NCBI GenBank assembly: GCA_025506515.1
Contig: CM046444.1
Coordinates: forward strand, 71,530,192 to 71,594,191
Origin: Flaveria trinervia
Lineage: Eukaryota > Streptophyta > Magnoliopsida > Asterales > Asteraceae
Direction of reading: 5' to 3'
Length of the DNA stretch: 64,000 bases
A program made the translations under genes and the position numbers. Numbering within the stretch: position 1 is the first letter of the stretch; each line of letters opens with the position of its first letter. Below are positions 9,629-20,087 of the stretch, piece after piece. A model generated the notes under the pieces. That model was given only the letters and a program-made list of their open reading frames with translations. It was not told the DNA's origin and did no database searches.

Positions 9629-10698
9629 AGATCAAAGAAGAAAGAAGACAGAAAAGACTCTACAAGCATGTGCCTACACTCTCCTCTATTCAAGAAAGCC
9701 CTGTACATGAGGATGTGGCTCCACAAGAACCTCAAGTAGACAAAGAAACTAATAGGATAAACATGATAAACTACTTGAGTGCCACAGGTCTCTATCAGGC
9801 AGCTCCACTTCTTCCCTTACCCTTTGATTATATTGAGTTTGAGTATCTCAAACAGCTTGGACTTGAATTAGTCAAAGAAAGAAAGACTACTAAGAGGAAT
9901 TTAAGGGGGGAGACTTCAAAGTCAAGAGCCATCATCCAGTAAAGCATGGAGAAGTCTGCTCATGATAGGCAGAGGATGATGAGCTTCTTCAAGCGGTATG
10001 GATTCTCCGGATGGAGACTTGGTCCTATGTCTCTGTCCACCAAGGATAAGCACATTAGGGTGATCAAGCAGAAGATTCAAAGATGTGAACTTGTTGACTT
10101 ACACTCCCCACCAAGTCAGGTCCCTCAGGAAGTAGAGATTAAGGTTGAACCATTTGAGCCAACACAACTTGAATCTCCTGCTGAGCCTCAGCAAGCTTCC
10201 ACTTCTGATGCCCAATAGGGTTCTGTCCCCTTTCAATCTGACCTTGTGAGAGAGGAAGACCCAACTAAGAAAGACAAAGAAGATCAATCAGGTGGTGTAG
10301 GCCAGTCTTTTCAGTTAAAAGCTTCAAAGAGGAGAAAAAGGAAGGCTTCCAAACCAAAGCCAAAGTAGAAGAAGAAAGAAGCATCTATCCCCAAACCTCA
10401 GGATGAGTCAGAACATCCTGAGGATGTGCAAAAAGAGGATGCTCCACCAACTCCAATTCAAGTAGCTCCTCTAGCATCTGGAAGACCCATCTTGTCCTGG
10501 ACATACACTACAAATCCAAAAAGATGGCATGTCATCAAAGATCAAGGTGTTGAACATGTGTACACATGGCAGAATATGTTTAATCTGCCTCAGCATGATC
10601 TCTTTTACATGAGAAGACACGTTGAGAGTCTAAGTGATCTTGATCATCTCATGAAGAAAGGGATGGTCATTATCCTAATAAGGACTGTTGATATCTGA
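9629..10698 (+). pseudogene. Env-like ORF of element C, C-terminal part
   Basis: A single frame runs from the A1 insertion edge to a TGA at 10696-10698 with three internal nonsense codons (TAA 9940-9942, TAG 10216-10218, TAG near 10366). It is rich in Pro, Glu and Lys, has a basic run K-A-S-K-R-R-K-R-K near 10325 resembling a nuclear localisation signal, and ends with an uncharged domain containing R-W-H-V-I-K-D-Q. The stretch around M-S-F-F-K-R-Y-G-F-S matches the layout of the element D ORF. It sits just before the PPT and LTR, as expected for the last gene of a Sirevirus. Function unknown. The N-terminal part was displaced by A1. Confidence 0.65.
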
Positions 10699-10728
10699 AG
10701 TCTTCAAGTGTTTTGGTAGCATCAGCCT

Positions 10729-10738
10729 AGGGGGAGTT
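10729..10738 (+). other. Polypurine tract of element C
   Basis: AGGGGGAGTT lies directly against the LTR TG. The same tract precedes the B and B2 3' LTRs. It primes plus-strand DNA synthesis. Confidence 0.9.
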
Positions 10739-11553
10739 TGTAAGGATTAAATGTAAGGCTGATGCAACCCAAACACCCAAAGTCTCTCATGAATGCATGC
10801 ACAAGTGTACTTAAGTGGAATGCTTTGGAAGTTTTACACTCTGCCTTAGAAAATACTCTAAGTGTGAAATCTTCCGAAGCCAAGACCAATATCTTCCGAA
10901 GCCAAAGATGAAGTCTTCCGAAGCTTCAAAGAAAAAGTCTTCCGAAGTCAACACTTGAAGACAGATTTTGTCCGATGACTTTTGAACACATGCTTTATCT
11001 GATGTACCTTTTACATAAAGCTGGACCCCTTTCCACTGCAACTCTGTAAAGTCACCAACTTACATAAGTTGGTGAGAAGGTCCATGCTTTTGGTAACTTT
11101 ACATTAAGGTCTTGAGTTTGTGCTTTTGACTTTATGTACTTTTATCCTTTTTGTAATATATTAGGGTTCAACTATGGCATGTCATAGTCACTAGTCAAAA
11201 GGCAAATCTGCCTTTTGACTCTACATTTGATTTTGTAGTTGTCTAGTAAATTGTATCCAGCTGGCTTTCAAAGTATGGCCAGCTGTAGGATGTAGTATAT
11301 ATATCTCAGGTACTTGTATCTTTCTGAAGTGCTAAGTAATATTTGTAATAGAACTTGAGAAGCAATATACATCATTCTTTAAAACCAATTACTTGTGTTA
11401 TGTTTGCTATCTTCTTCTGTCTCATCTTTACTTGTGTTCTTAGCATCTTTTACTAAACATTAACCAGTTCCCAATTTGACCTGTTAAGTGTTCTAAGCAA
11501 CTCTCCTCATTGTGTTGTTGTGTTTTAAGTGCATACCCTTCACCAGTCCTGCA
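10739..11553 (+). repeat. LTR of element C (815 bp)
   Basis: It starts TGTAAGG after the PPT and ends CCTGCA, the last point of similarity with the D LTR (45193-46050). Near-palindromic CTTCCGAAG copies crowd 10870-10960, and a TATATATA box lies near 11296. Env-like ORF and PPT lie upstream, so it is the 3' LTR of C, yet gag-like sequence follows only 51 bases later. Confidence 0.82.
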
Positions 11554-11604
11554 ATTTCTTAAAAGATACTCTGTAATATTTAAAATCTTAGATCTTAACT
11601 AAAC

Positions 11605-11969
11605 ATGAGTAACTTGGGTGGATCGTCATACCAACCTCCAATGTTGGAAACAAAAGCAGACTTCAAATCCAGGAAAATCAAGTTCAGAAATCATGTTAAT
11701 TATACAGATTTTGACTTATGCGTTTTAATAACTGAAGGTCTTATATTCCACCCGCTCTTGGGCCGGATTATAATGACAACAATTAACCCCCAAGTACAAA
11801 GGATGTATCACCTCATTATGTTAAGAAGGTGAAGTTGATATTAAAGCATACAACTTGTTTAGTATGGCTTTACGTAAAGAAATATTAATCAGGTGTGAGA
11901 ATAACAAAAAAAAAATTCCTTGTGGAAGATTCTTCATACACTCTGTGAAGAAAGTGATGAAATCAGAAG
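11605..11969 (+). pseudogene. Gag N-terminal fragment (C/D/F-like), truncated by element B
   Basis: An ATG opens a 75-codon frame with Y-Q-P-P-M-L-E-T-K-A-D-F and I-K-F-R-N-H, collinear with the F gag start (P-P-M-L-K-H-K-S-E-F and I-R-F-R-N-Y). A frameshift near 11825 moves the homology to another frame, D-I-K-A-Y-N-L-F-S. The fragment stops at the B 5' LTR. The gap to the C LTR is only 51 bases and has no primer site, so it is either a second element or a deletion product. Confidence 0.7.
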
Positions 11970-12955
11970 TGTTGGGCCAAATGAACCAATGAGCCAAGAT
12001 CAGAAAACCTCTAAGTCCCACATGGTATCATAACAACTGCTGAAAGCATCATCAACAGTTTGACAAGTGCTGAAGACTTCAACAGCTAAAGATCAAGTGC
12101 TGAAAACTTCAACAGCTGAAGATCAAGTGCTGAAGACTTCAACAGCTGAAGATCAAGTGCTGAAGACTTCAACAGCTGAAGAACTAAAGTGCTGAAGTAC
12201 AACAGCTGAAGAACACAAGTACTGAAGCTGAACAGCTGAAGAACACAAGTACTGAAGCTGAACAGCTGAAGAACACAAGTGCTGAACCTGAAAGACCAAA
12301 GTACTAAAGTACAACAGCTGAAGAGTTTACAAGTACTGAAGATCAACAACCGATGTACAAAGTCTGAAGACAAAGACTGAAGACATCAGCTGATGGTATC
12401 TACTGAAGTCATCAGCTGATGAAACATCTGAAGTTCAAGTCTGAAGACCAACTACTGAAGTTTCAGTAGTTTGTCACAACAGCTGAAGAGTACTTCTTCA
12501 GTAGTTGTGATATCAGTAGTTTTATAATTTTACTATCAGCAGTTTTGTAGAACGACTGAAGAGCTTGTTCTTCAGTCGTTGTAGTTTCAGTAGTTTTATG
12601 TTTTTCAGTAGTTATAACAACTGATAACACTTAGCATTTTTGTAAGGAGATGTCAGCTGTTTTGACATCTTCAGTAGTTGTGTTTCAGTTGTAATAAATC
12701 TGTTAGATGTCACTATCAAGTGACATCACCAGACGTCACATCTCTTATATAACAGGTGTCGACCTAATTGTAAGTGTGACATTCTGTTACCACGAAAGCG
12801 AATATTGAATGAAATATATTTGCAGAAATTCTCTCTCTATAACCGTCTTTGTTCTTCATTGAATATCGTTTTGTTCTTGTGAATCGATTAATTCATTGTT
12901 TGAATTCCGCTGCTATACTCTTCAATCAATCAAACATAGATCACTGATCCTAACA
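11970..12955 (+). repeat. 5' LTR of B (986 bp)
   Basis: TGTTGG..TAACA edges are fixed by the 3' copy and the PBS. About 12040-12690 is an array of CAGCTGAAG and CTTCAGTAGTT motifs, with a 30-bp unit repeated around 12060-12180. An inverted repeat TGTCACT-ATCA-AGTGACA, an ACGT core (GACGTCAC) and TTATATAA (12745-12752) follow. It is longer than the 3' copy mainly through extra 30-bp units. Confidence 0.93.
12745..12752 (+). promoter_or_regulatory. TATA box of B 5' LTR
   Basis: TTATATAA lies about 20 bases after an ACGT core element and 40 bases after the TGTCACT/AGTGACA inverted repeat. The same set occurs in the other three B-family LTRs (for example 24326-24333 in the B 3' LTR; 36880-36887 on the minus strand). 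Confidence 0.7.
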
Positions 12956-12957
12956 AG

Positions 12958-12969
12958 TGGTATCAGAGC
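12958..12969 (+). other. Primer binding site of B
   Basis: TGGTATCAGAGC, two bases after the LTR end, complementary to initiator tRNA-Met. Confidence 0.95.
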
Positions 12970-13164
12970 ATGGTTAATCATTGATCGATCTAACAATTGA
13001 TCATTGAAACTGCTAATTGATTTCTGTGTTTGATTGAATTAGCGTATTTGCAAGAACTGGTTATAGATTATTGAATTTCTGTCGCTTTCGTTCATTTATT
13101 TTGAGATCTTCTGGTTCAATTGGTTGTTGCGTTTTGTTCTAAATCTGTTTTAGCTTAACCGAAT

Positions 13165-16013
13165 ATGATTGAATCTGAGATGACGACTCCTTCTAATGAT
13201 CCACATAATACCGGTTCCTCAACCAAGCCTCCGATGCTGGTTAGGACCGAGTATAACATATGGCAACGAAGAATGCTTCATCACCTGTCTGTTAACAGTT
13301 CAGGTTGTTGGACATCTGTGGTACATGGACCACATAAGCCTATGGTGAACAATCCGGAAACCAATCAAATGGTTCCGAAGAAGAAGGAACAATACTTTGA
13401 TGAAGATCGGAAACTATTTGATTTGATGCTAAAGCCCATGGAATTCTGGCCATGGCACTGCCTAATGAAATCTATTCAGGGCTTATGCATCATGAAACTG
13501 CTCATGATCTCTGGAATGCCCTGAAGGAACAATTCGGTGGCACAGATGAGGTCTTAGCAAACAATAGAGAAATCCTTGCCCAACAATATGAGACATTCTC
13601 TCATAGAAAGGGTGAGACACTGACTCAACAGTTTGAGTGCTTTTCCTGCTTGATATCTGAGCTGAAAATGGTGAAACAGGAATACCCAATAGCCAGATGA
13701 ACAACAGATTCCTCAGATCACTGCCTGAGAGATGGGACACATACACTATTGTTCTACGCTCCAGTGCAAATCTGGATGGTCTATCTCTCTCCCAACTTCA
13801 TGGGAAACTGCTTACATTTGAAAGAGAGATAGAGCAGAAGAGGAAACTGTCCTCATCAGGAAAGCTCACTGATGACTTTGCACCAGGGAATACTGCCTTG
13901 GTTGGTCATGAGTCAGAATATGCTGCATCTGAAAGCAATTATGATGAGCATATAGATTTCTCTTCAAATAGTTCTGATCATGCATTTGTTGGTATTGAGA
14001 GTCATTCTGGCAGTAATAGTGACAATTTATGCTTCATCATGGATGATCTGAAAGGAATAGCTGATGATGATTTTGAAGAGATGGATATTCTGAGCCAAAT
14101 GGCACTAATTAATATCAGATCTCAGAAGTTCTATAAGAGAACTGGCAGGAAATTTCCTGGACTCTCTGGCAAAACCAAAGTTGGTTTTGACAAGAGTAAG
14201 TTGAGGTGTCACAAATGCCAAAGCTAGGACACTTTGCAAGAGAGTGTAGATCAACTGGATCTAACTCTTCTGCACCCTTTGTGACTTTTCCTAGTACTAG
14301 TCCACAAAACAGAGGGCAACATCCTGCTGGTTCTGGTCATTATTCACATCCTAGATCTCCTGCATACTTTGTTCCCCAGGGTCAAATGTCATATCCTTAT
14401 CCCTGCTTTTATGTGCCTCAACCAAATCCTGTTCAAGCTCCAATTGCACAACACCACAAGCATTGCCTGAACCACAACCTCCCAATCTCATCAACAAACT
14501 CAACCTCAACAACACAGCTTCTTCACCCCAAGAGTTGTTGACTGGAGCAGTTTACCAGATGACTTGTCTGGTCATGAACAACTGTTCTCAGGTGCTGGTC
14601 AACATGGTGGTGAAAGTCCTTTGGAAATCTAGCTCTTATGGCTTTGGATTCTGCTGATACTTCATCCTCTAATGCCTCTACACCAAAGGTATCACAGGTA
14701 TCCTCTGAGGCAAAAGCCAAATTATGTTCAGAAACATGCATAGCAGCATTTGCATCTATTAGAGAAGCAAATGTAGCTTTAATCAACAAGAACATTGAGC
14801 TAGAACAAATAATTTCCAAAACAAAGCTGAATTTGAGTGTGTGCTTAATGATAAAAATGATGAGATTTACAAATTGAAATGCCAAATAACTGATGATAAG
14901 GCTAGGGAAGAGATACTTCTAGAGAAGTATAAAGATCTCAAAGAAACCCTTGCAGTTACCCAGGTAGAGTGTGATAGATGGGTACAATCATGCAAAGGTT
15001 TTGAAATGCTTCTTAGTAAGCAATCTGCTTCCAATGTGAAGTTTGGCATTGGTTACAATCACACTGCTCCACCTACAGATTTTACTCCAAGAGCAGAGGT
15101 AGAATCTGATGGCGAGAGTAATAACCAATCCATCTCATCATGTGATCTACTTTCTGATACAGCACAATCAGAAGTAGAAGTCAGCATCAAGCCCTCTCAG
15201 AACCTATCAGTTGATGTTGATGGTTCAATGCTGACACTCAATGATCAATGAGTTGATCAACTCAGGAGTTAATTCTGAAAGTCCTGAAAGGACTAGAGAG
15301 CGGATTTAACACCTGAAGTTCAAACTCCAACTACTGCCAGTACTGAAGAGAAGAAAACTGTCAGTAGAAAGAGTTTGAAGACTACTAAAGAGGCAGTCAA
15401 GAAAGCAAACAATGCTTCCAAAGCACTAAAGAACAAGTCTTCAGTTGCTTCACCCTCTTTAGTTGATGATCAACCTAAGATGAAGAAGAAACCATGTGAA
15501 GTATGTGGTTTGTTCAATCATCTTATAGATGAGTGCTGGTACAAAAGAGGTTCCAAACTCAAACAAAAAAAAGAAATTAAAGAGAAAATGGTAAAAATGA
15601 AAACTGAGTTTGAGACCACATTTGTATGAGCAACATCAAATCCTGTAACCCTTAAGTCCTCAAAGAATCCAAAAAGGAAGGGGTTAAACAGGTGACAGCT
15701 GAGAGTGCTCAGAAGAAGAAGGTGCAACATAGGAACTTATCAAACTCCACTGGCAATGTGTCTGATGAGCTGAAAGCCTTATCACAAAATCAGACACAGC
15801 TGGTTATGATGGTTCAACATCTGTTGGGTAAGAGTTAACCAATTAGATGCTCCTATGTTGAAACCACAGAAAAGGAGGTCCAAGCCAAAGGATTCCTCTT
15901 CTTCACCATCTTCTTTCTCTCAAGCTGTTGTTTCTAATAAACTTGTTAGTTTACCATCTATTGATGAGACCAGGCCCAAAACCAAAAAGGTTTGGGTCTC
16001 CAAAACTAACTGA
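13165..16013 (+). pseudogene. B gag, long form, with coiled coil and two zinc knuckles
   Basis: The ATG at 13165 is 210 bases after the LTR. The capsid part has P-P-M-L-V-R-T-E-Y-N-I-W and H-H-L-W/D-L-W-N-A-L blocks. The first knuckle (14206-14247) is split by a one-base shift between its Cys pair and G-H-F-A-R-E-C. Pro/Gln-rich sequence follows, then from 14689 a Glu/Lys-rich, probably coiled-coil section and a second perfect knuckle CEVCGLFNHLIDEC (15495-15536). The frame family ends W-V-S-K-T-N-stop (TGA 16011-16013). Main breaks are near 13440, 13690, 14220, 14640, 14840 and 15250. Everything from 14689 on falls in the block absent from B2. Confidence 0.85.
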
Positions 16014-16029
16014 TTGTTTATTATTGCAG
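14689..16029 (+). other. Putative retained intron in gag of B (1,341 bp, GT..AG)
   Basis: The block starts AAAG/GTATCA and ends TTATTGCAG/GG, with CTAAC 21 bases before the AG as a branch-point candidate. Its length is a multiple of three. In B2 the two flanks are joined exactly here (between 34943 and 34942, minus strand), in frame. The block itself encodes the Gag coiled coil, second zinc knuckle and stop. I infer that unspliced RNA gives long Gag and spliced RNA gives a Gag-protease-Pol fusion, and that B2 descends from spliced RNA. Confidence 0.6.
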
Positions 16030-17780
16030 GGTTCTCCACATGCCAAAGTAGCATCTGGTATGTAGACAGTGGGGGATCTATGCACATGACGGGAACAACT
16101 CTCTTCTTCATGACTACTCTCAAGGAAAGAAGGGATTTGTTTCTTTTGGCAATGATGCTAGGGGTTACATCATTGGTAATGGCTTTGTCTCCAATGGAGA
16201 AATCAAATTTGATGATGTTAATCATGTGGAAAATATCAAGTACAATCTCTTGAGTGTCAGTCAAATGTGTGATAAAGGCCATGTTGCTCTTTTCACCAGT
16301 CAAAACTGTAGGATTCTGTCATCCAAAGTTTGCATTTGATTGACAAGGTGTTGGATGATCACACTCTCCTGAGAGCCAACAGGACAGGAAGAGTGTATGC
16401 CTTAGATCTTTCCAAGAAAATAGATCTCAAAGGCAATCCTTGCCTATTTTCCAAAGCCTCTTCTCAAGAATCTAAACTGTGGCACAGAAGATGGGTCATG
16501 TTAATTTCAAAAACATGAATCAACTTATCCACAATAGTTTAGTCAGAGGCTTACCAATAAAGGAGTTCCACTGTGATGAAACCTGCACTGCTTGTTTAAA
16601 AGGAAAACAGCACAAAGTCTCATTCCCTCCTATTGAAGAGCCTAAGTCCACTGCCTGCTTGCAATTACTGCATATGGATCTATTTGGTCCTGTGAGAGTG
16701 ATGAGCATGGCAAAGAAGAAATACTGTCTGGTAATTGTGGATGATTACTCCAGATTTGTATGGACTTTCTTTCTACATTCAAAGGATGAGGTTGCTCAGA
16801 AGATTATTCACTTTGTGTTGTATATTGAGAAGCAGTATTCCTTCCAGTCAAGTGTATTAGGAGTGACAATGGAACTGAATTAGAAACCATACACTTGATG
16901 ATTCTATCTGTCAAAGGGAATCAAAAGGCAGTTTAGCATCCCAAGGACTCCAGAACAAAATGGAGTAGTGGAGAGAAAGAACAGGACCCTCATTGAAGCT
17001 GCAAGGTCTATGCTGGCTGACTCTGGTTTGCCACTGACCTTTTGGGCTGAAGCTGTTAACCAGCTTGCTATGTGCAAAATAGATTTTTAGTAAATCAGAG
17101 GTTGATGAAGACTCCATATGAAGTTCTCCATCACTTGGCTCCTCTAATTTATTTTTTTAAAGCATTTGGGGTCCCTGTTTTATTCTCAACACAAAGGATC
17201 AACTCCATAAATTTGATCCTAAGGTGGATGCAGGGTATTTTGTTGGTTATTCATCTACTTGCAAGGCATACAGAGTCTTCAACTGCAGAACAAGATAGTT
17301 GAAGAGACTTTGCATGTGAAGTTTAATGAATCTCCTTTGGACAAGATTCCACAAAAACCCTGTGGAGTTGTTTAATTTGGACATACTGCAATATGTTCCT
17401 TCTTAACCTCCAGCTGTTGCAGATCCTGTGGCTAAATCATCTTCTGCAACATGTCTTCCACCTGGTGGTATTGATGATGATGATGATAATATCAATACTC
17501 ACTTATTCAAGTTTAGTGACCAACTGCCTGTGTCTGCTAAACTTGATGTTCCTGTAGCTTCAGCAGTTCCATCCACAACAAATCCTGATGAGATCTCTGT
17601 TTCCTCTACATCTTTTGAGTTACCATCTAATTCTTGTTTCAAGAGTCTACATCAACATCGCTGCTGCTGAAGGTTCTACAAACACTAACACATCTCATTG
17701 TTTATCAAGAACTGAAGAATCACCCCATGTCTCAGATTATTGGTGATATCAATGCTGGTGTTTCAACCAGAAGTCAATTC
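16030..17780 (+). pseudogene. B protease, pre-integrase and integrase
   Basis: Protease: W-Y-V-D-S-G-G-S-M-H-M-T-G with the catalytic Asp-Ser-Gly at 16065-16073. Pre-integrase: C-x-A-C-L-K-G-K-Q-H-K near 16590. Integrase core: L-L-H-M-D-L-F-G-P-V and V-D-D-Y-S-R-F-V-W (16660-16760), then a frameshift in the R-S-D-N-G-T-E region near 16860, then Q-N-G-V-V-E-R-K-N-R-T-L near 16960. The C-terminal integrase (17072-17302) has Y-E-V-L-H-H-L and a broken G-Y-S block. About 17350-17780 is a low-complexity linker to RT. Breaks occur in almost every subdomain. Confidence 0.85.
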
Positions 17781-19324
17781 TAACTTCTGCTCTATGCTCT
17801 CTTCATCAGTCAGCTAGAGCCAAAGAACTACCATGTTGCTTTGAGAGACAATGGATGGGTTGAAGCTATGCAGCTTGAGCTACTTCAGTTCAAGAAACAG
17901 CAAGTGTGGGAACTTGTTCCTCTTCCCCCAGGTAAGTGTGCAATAGGCACTAAATGGGTGTTTAGGAACAAAACTGATGAAAATGGGCTTATTGTTAAGA
18001 ACAAGGCTAGACTGGTTGTACAGGGGTTTTCACAAGAAGAAGGTATTGACTTGATGAAACCATTGCCCTGTAGCCAGACTAGAGGCAATCAATTGTTCTT
18101 AGCCTATGCTGCATTCCACAATCTTAAAGTTTTCCAATGGATGTCAAAAGTGCATTTTATATGGTAAAATAAGGAAGAAGTTTATGTGTGTCAACCACCA
18201 GGCTTTGAGGATAATAAACATCCTGAATGGGTGTACAAACTTGATAAGGCTCTTTAAGGGTTGAAACAAGCTCCTAGAGCCTGGTATGAGACACTCTCTA
18301 CTTTTCTTCTTAAGAATAATTTCACTAGAGGCTCCATGATACAACTTTGTTTATTAAGAAGGTGGATCAGCATAAGCTACTTGTTCAGATTTATGTTGAT
18401 GATATTATTTTTGCATCCTCTGATCCCCAGTTGTGTGATGATTTTACAACATTAATGAAAAAGAGGTTTGAAATGAGTGCAATGGGAGAATTACAGTTCT
18501 TTCTAGGCTTGCAAATCAAACAAAAGCTGATGGCACCTTTATTCATCAGTCAAAATATACAAAAGATCTTTTGAATAAGTTTGATTTACAAACTGTAAGC
18601 CTGTTCTACTCCATGTGCAACACCACACAACTGGATGCTGATCAGAAAGGTAAAGCTGTTGATGAAACGCTTACAGATGTATGATTGGGTCCTTGATGTA
18701 TTTAACAGCTTCTAGACCAGATATTATGTTTGCTACATGTGTTTGTGCTAGATTTCAGGCTGCTCCTAAAGAGTCTCATTTGATTGCAGTCAAGAGAATC
18801 TTTAGATATTTGCAAGGTACACAATCTCTGGGTTTATGGTATTCCACTGGACACTCTTGCAAATTACTTGCTTTTTCAGATAGTGACTATGCAGGGTGCA
18901 AGTAAGTAGAAAGTCAACTTCTGGTGGTTGTCAATTCCTAGGCAACTGTTGATTTCTTGGCAGAGTAAGAACACATCTGTTGCTACATTAACTGCTGAGG
19001 CCGAGTACATTGCTGCTGCAAGTTGCACCTCTCAGGTACTCTGGCTTCAGAACCAACTTCTGGATTATGGCATTACAGAGACTAAGACTCCATTGTTAAT
19101 GGATAGTGCTTCAGCTCTGTGTCTTGTCAAAAATCCAGTCCAGCACTCTAGGACCAAACATATAGAGATCAGACATCATTTTATTCGGGATTGCTTTGAA
19201 AAAGGTCTGATTGATCCTAAGTTTGTACCTAGTGCTGATGAGCTTGCAAATATTTTACTAAGCCTTTGGATAGTTCTACTTTCCAAAACCTTGTGTAAGG
19301 CTTGGTATGCTGCAGCTAGAATAA
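17781..19324 (+). pseudogene. B reverse transcriptase and RNase H
   Basis: RT begins with the W-V-E-A-M-Q-L-E-L-L-Q-F-K block at 17850 and holds K-A-R-L-V-V-Q-G-F, a damaged D-V-K-S-A-F region near 18140 (frameshift and stop), Y-V-D-D at 18392-18403 and M-S-A-M-G-E-L-Q-F-F-L-G. RNase H shows G-S-L-M-Y-L-T-A-S-R-P-D (18684), D-S-D-Y-A-G, T-A-E-A-E-Y and M-D-S-A-S-A. The end aligns with L-G-M-L-Q-L-E-stop, TAA at 19322-19324. Frame changes near 18050, 18150, 18340, 18580, 18905 and 19255 make it nonfunctional. Confidence 0.88.
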
Positions 19325-20087
19325 GTAACAACTACTGATAATTTCAGTAATAATTACTGGTGATCATTGGTACCCATGTCACATATAAGTACTGATGAGT
19401 CCTTTCACCTTCAGTAGATTTTATAACTACTGATGGCTAAATGCCTCACAAGTACTGACGTACTTTATCTGTTCCAAACTACTGATAGGTTACAACTACT
19501 GATGTAGTTACAACTACTGAAATCAGTACAAACAGATAAGTACTGACGTCCTATGAAACACCTGAAAATCATATGCAAAGTCTGATGAGAAGTGTTGAGG
19601 ACAGTATGAAATAGCTGAAAGGCTATGAATTGACGACAACTACTGAAGAGAACTTTCTCCTTCAGTTGTTTCAACAACTGCTGTTTCATTCTAAACAACT
19701 GAAGCAAAACCATGTCTTCAGTAGTTTTAAAACTACTGATGACTAATACCAAGTCTTCAGCTGTTTACAACAACTGATGACAAAACCACTGTCTTCAGTA
19801 GTTTCACAACTACTGATGACAAATACCAAGTCCTCAGTTGTTTCATCATCTGAAGTCAAAACCACGGCTTTCAGTAGTTTTCTAACTACTGATGCCTAAT
19901 ACCACGACTTCAGCTGTTTCAACGTCTGAAAGGATAATACCATGTCAACAGTCGTTTAAAACTGATCACTAACACCACATCCTTCAGTTGTTTTCTTAAC
20001 CGTACTCTATAAATATCCCTGACCTAATCCTTCAAAGCTTCATCCTCTTCAAACCTAACGTTCCTCTCCAAAACTTCTCTCTTCTAA
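19325..20087 (+). other. B spacer with palindrome array and putative internal promoter
   Basis: No gene. 19330-19995 is packed with CTTCAGTAGTT / AACTACTGATG motifs, the same as in the B LTR. A TATA box follows at 20008-20015, then a pyrimidine-rich stretch and the env-like ATG at 20088. The B2 spacer has the same order. Confidence 0.6.
20008..20015 (+). promoter_or_regulatory. Putative internal TATA box for B env-like ORF
   Basis: TATAAATA lies 80 bases before the env-like ATG. It is conserved in B2 (30884-30891, minus strand; 75 bases before the ATG). The spacing suits a leader of about 45-50 bases. Confidence 0.5.

Noticed and set aside
9499..9942. ORF starting at 9499 as a complete gene
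   Set aside because: Its first 43 codons lie in the A1 LTR; only the part after 9628 belongs to the env-like ORF of C.
12040..12690. CRISPR-like regularly spaced repeats in the B LTR and in the array at 46200-46720
   Set aside because: Units are contiguous and degenerate, with no unique spacers and no cas genes; they lie in LTRs of a plant genome.
12958..12969. tRNA gene at TGGTATCAGAGC sites
   Set aside because: Only 12 bases match tRNA; these are primer binding sites next to LTRs.
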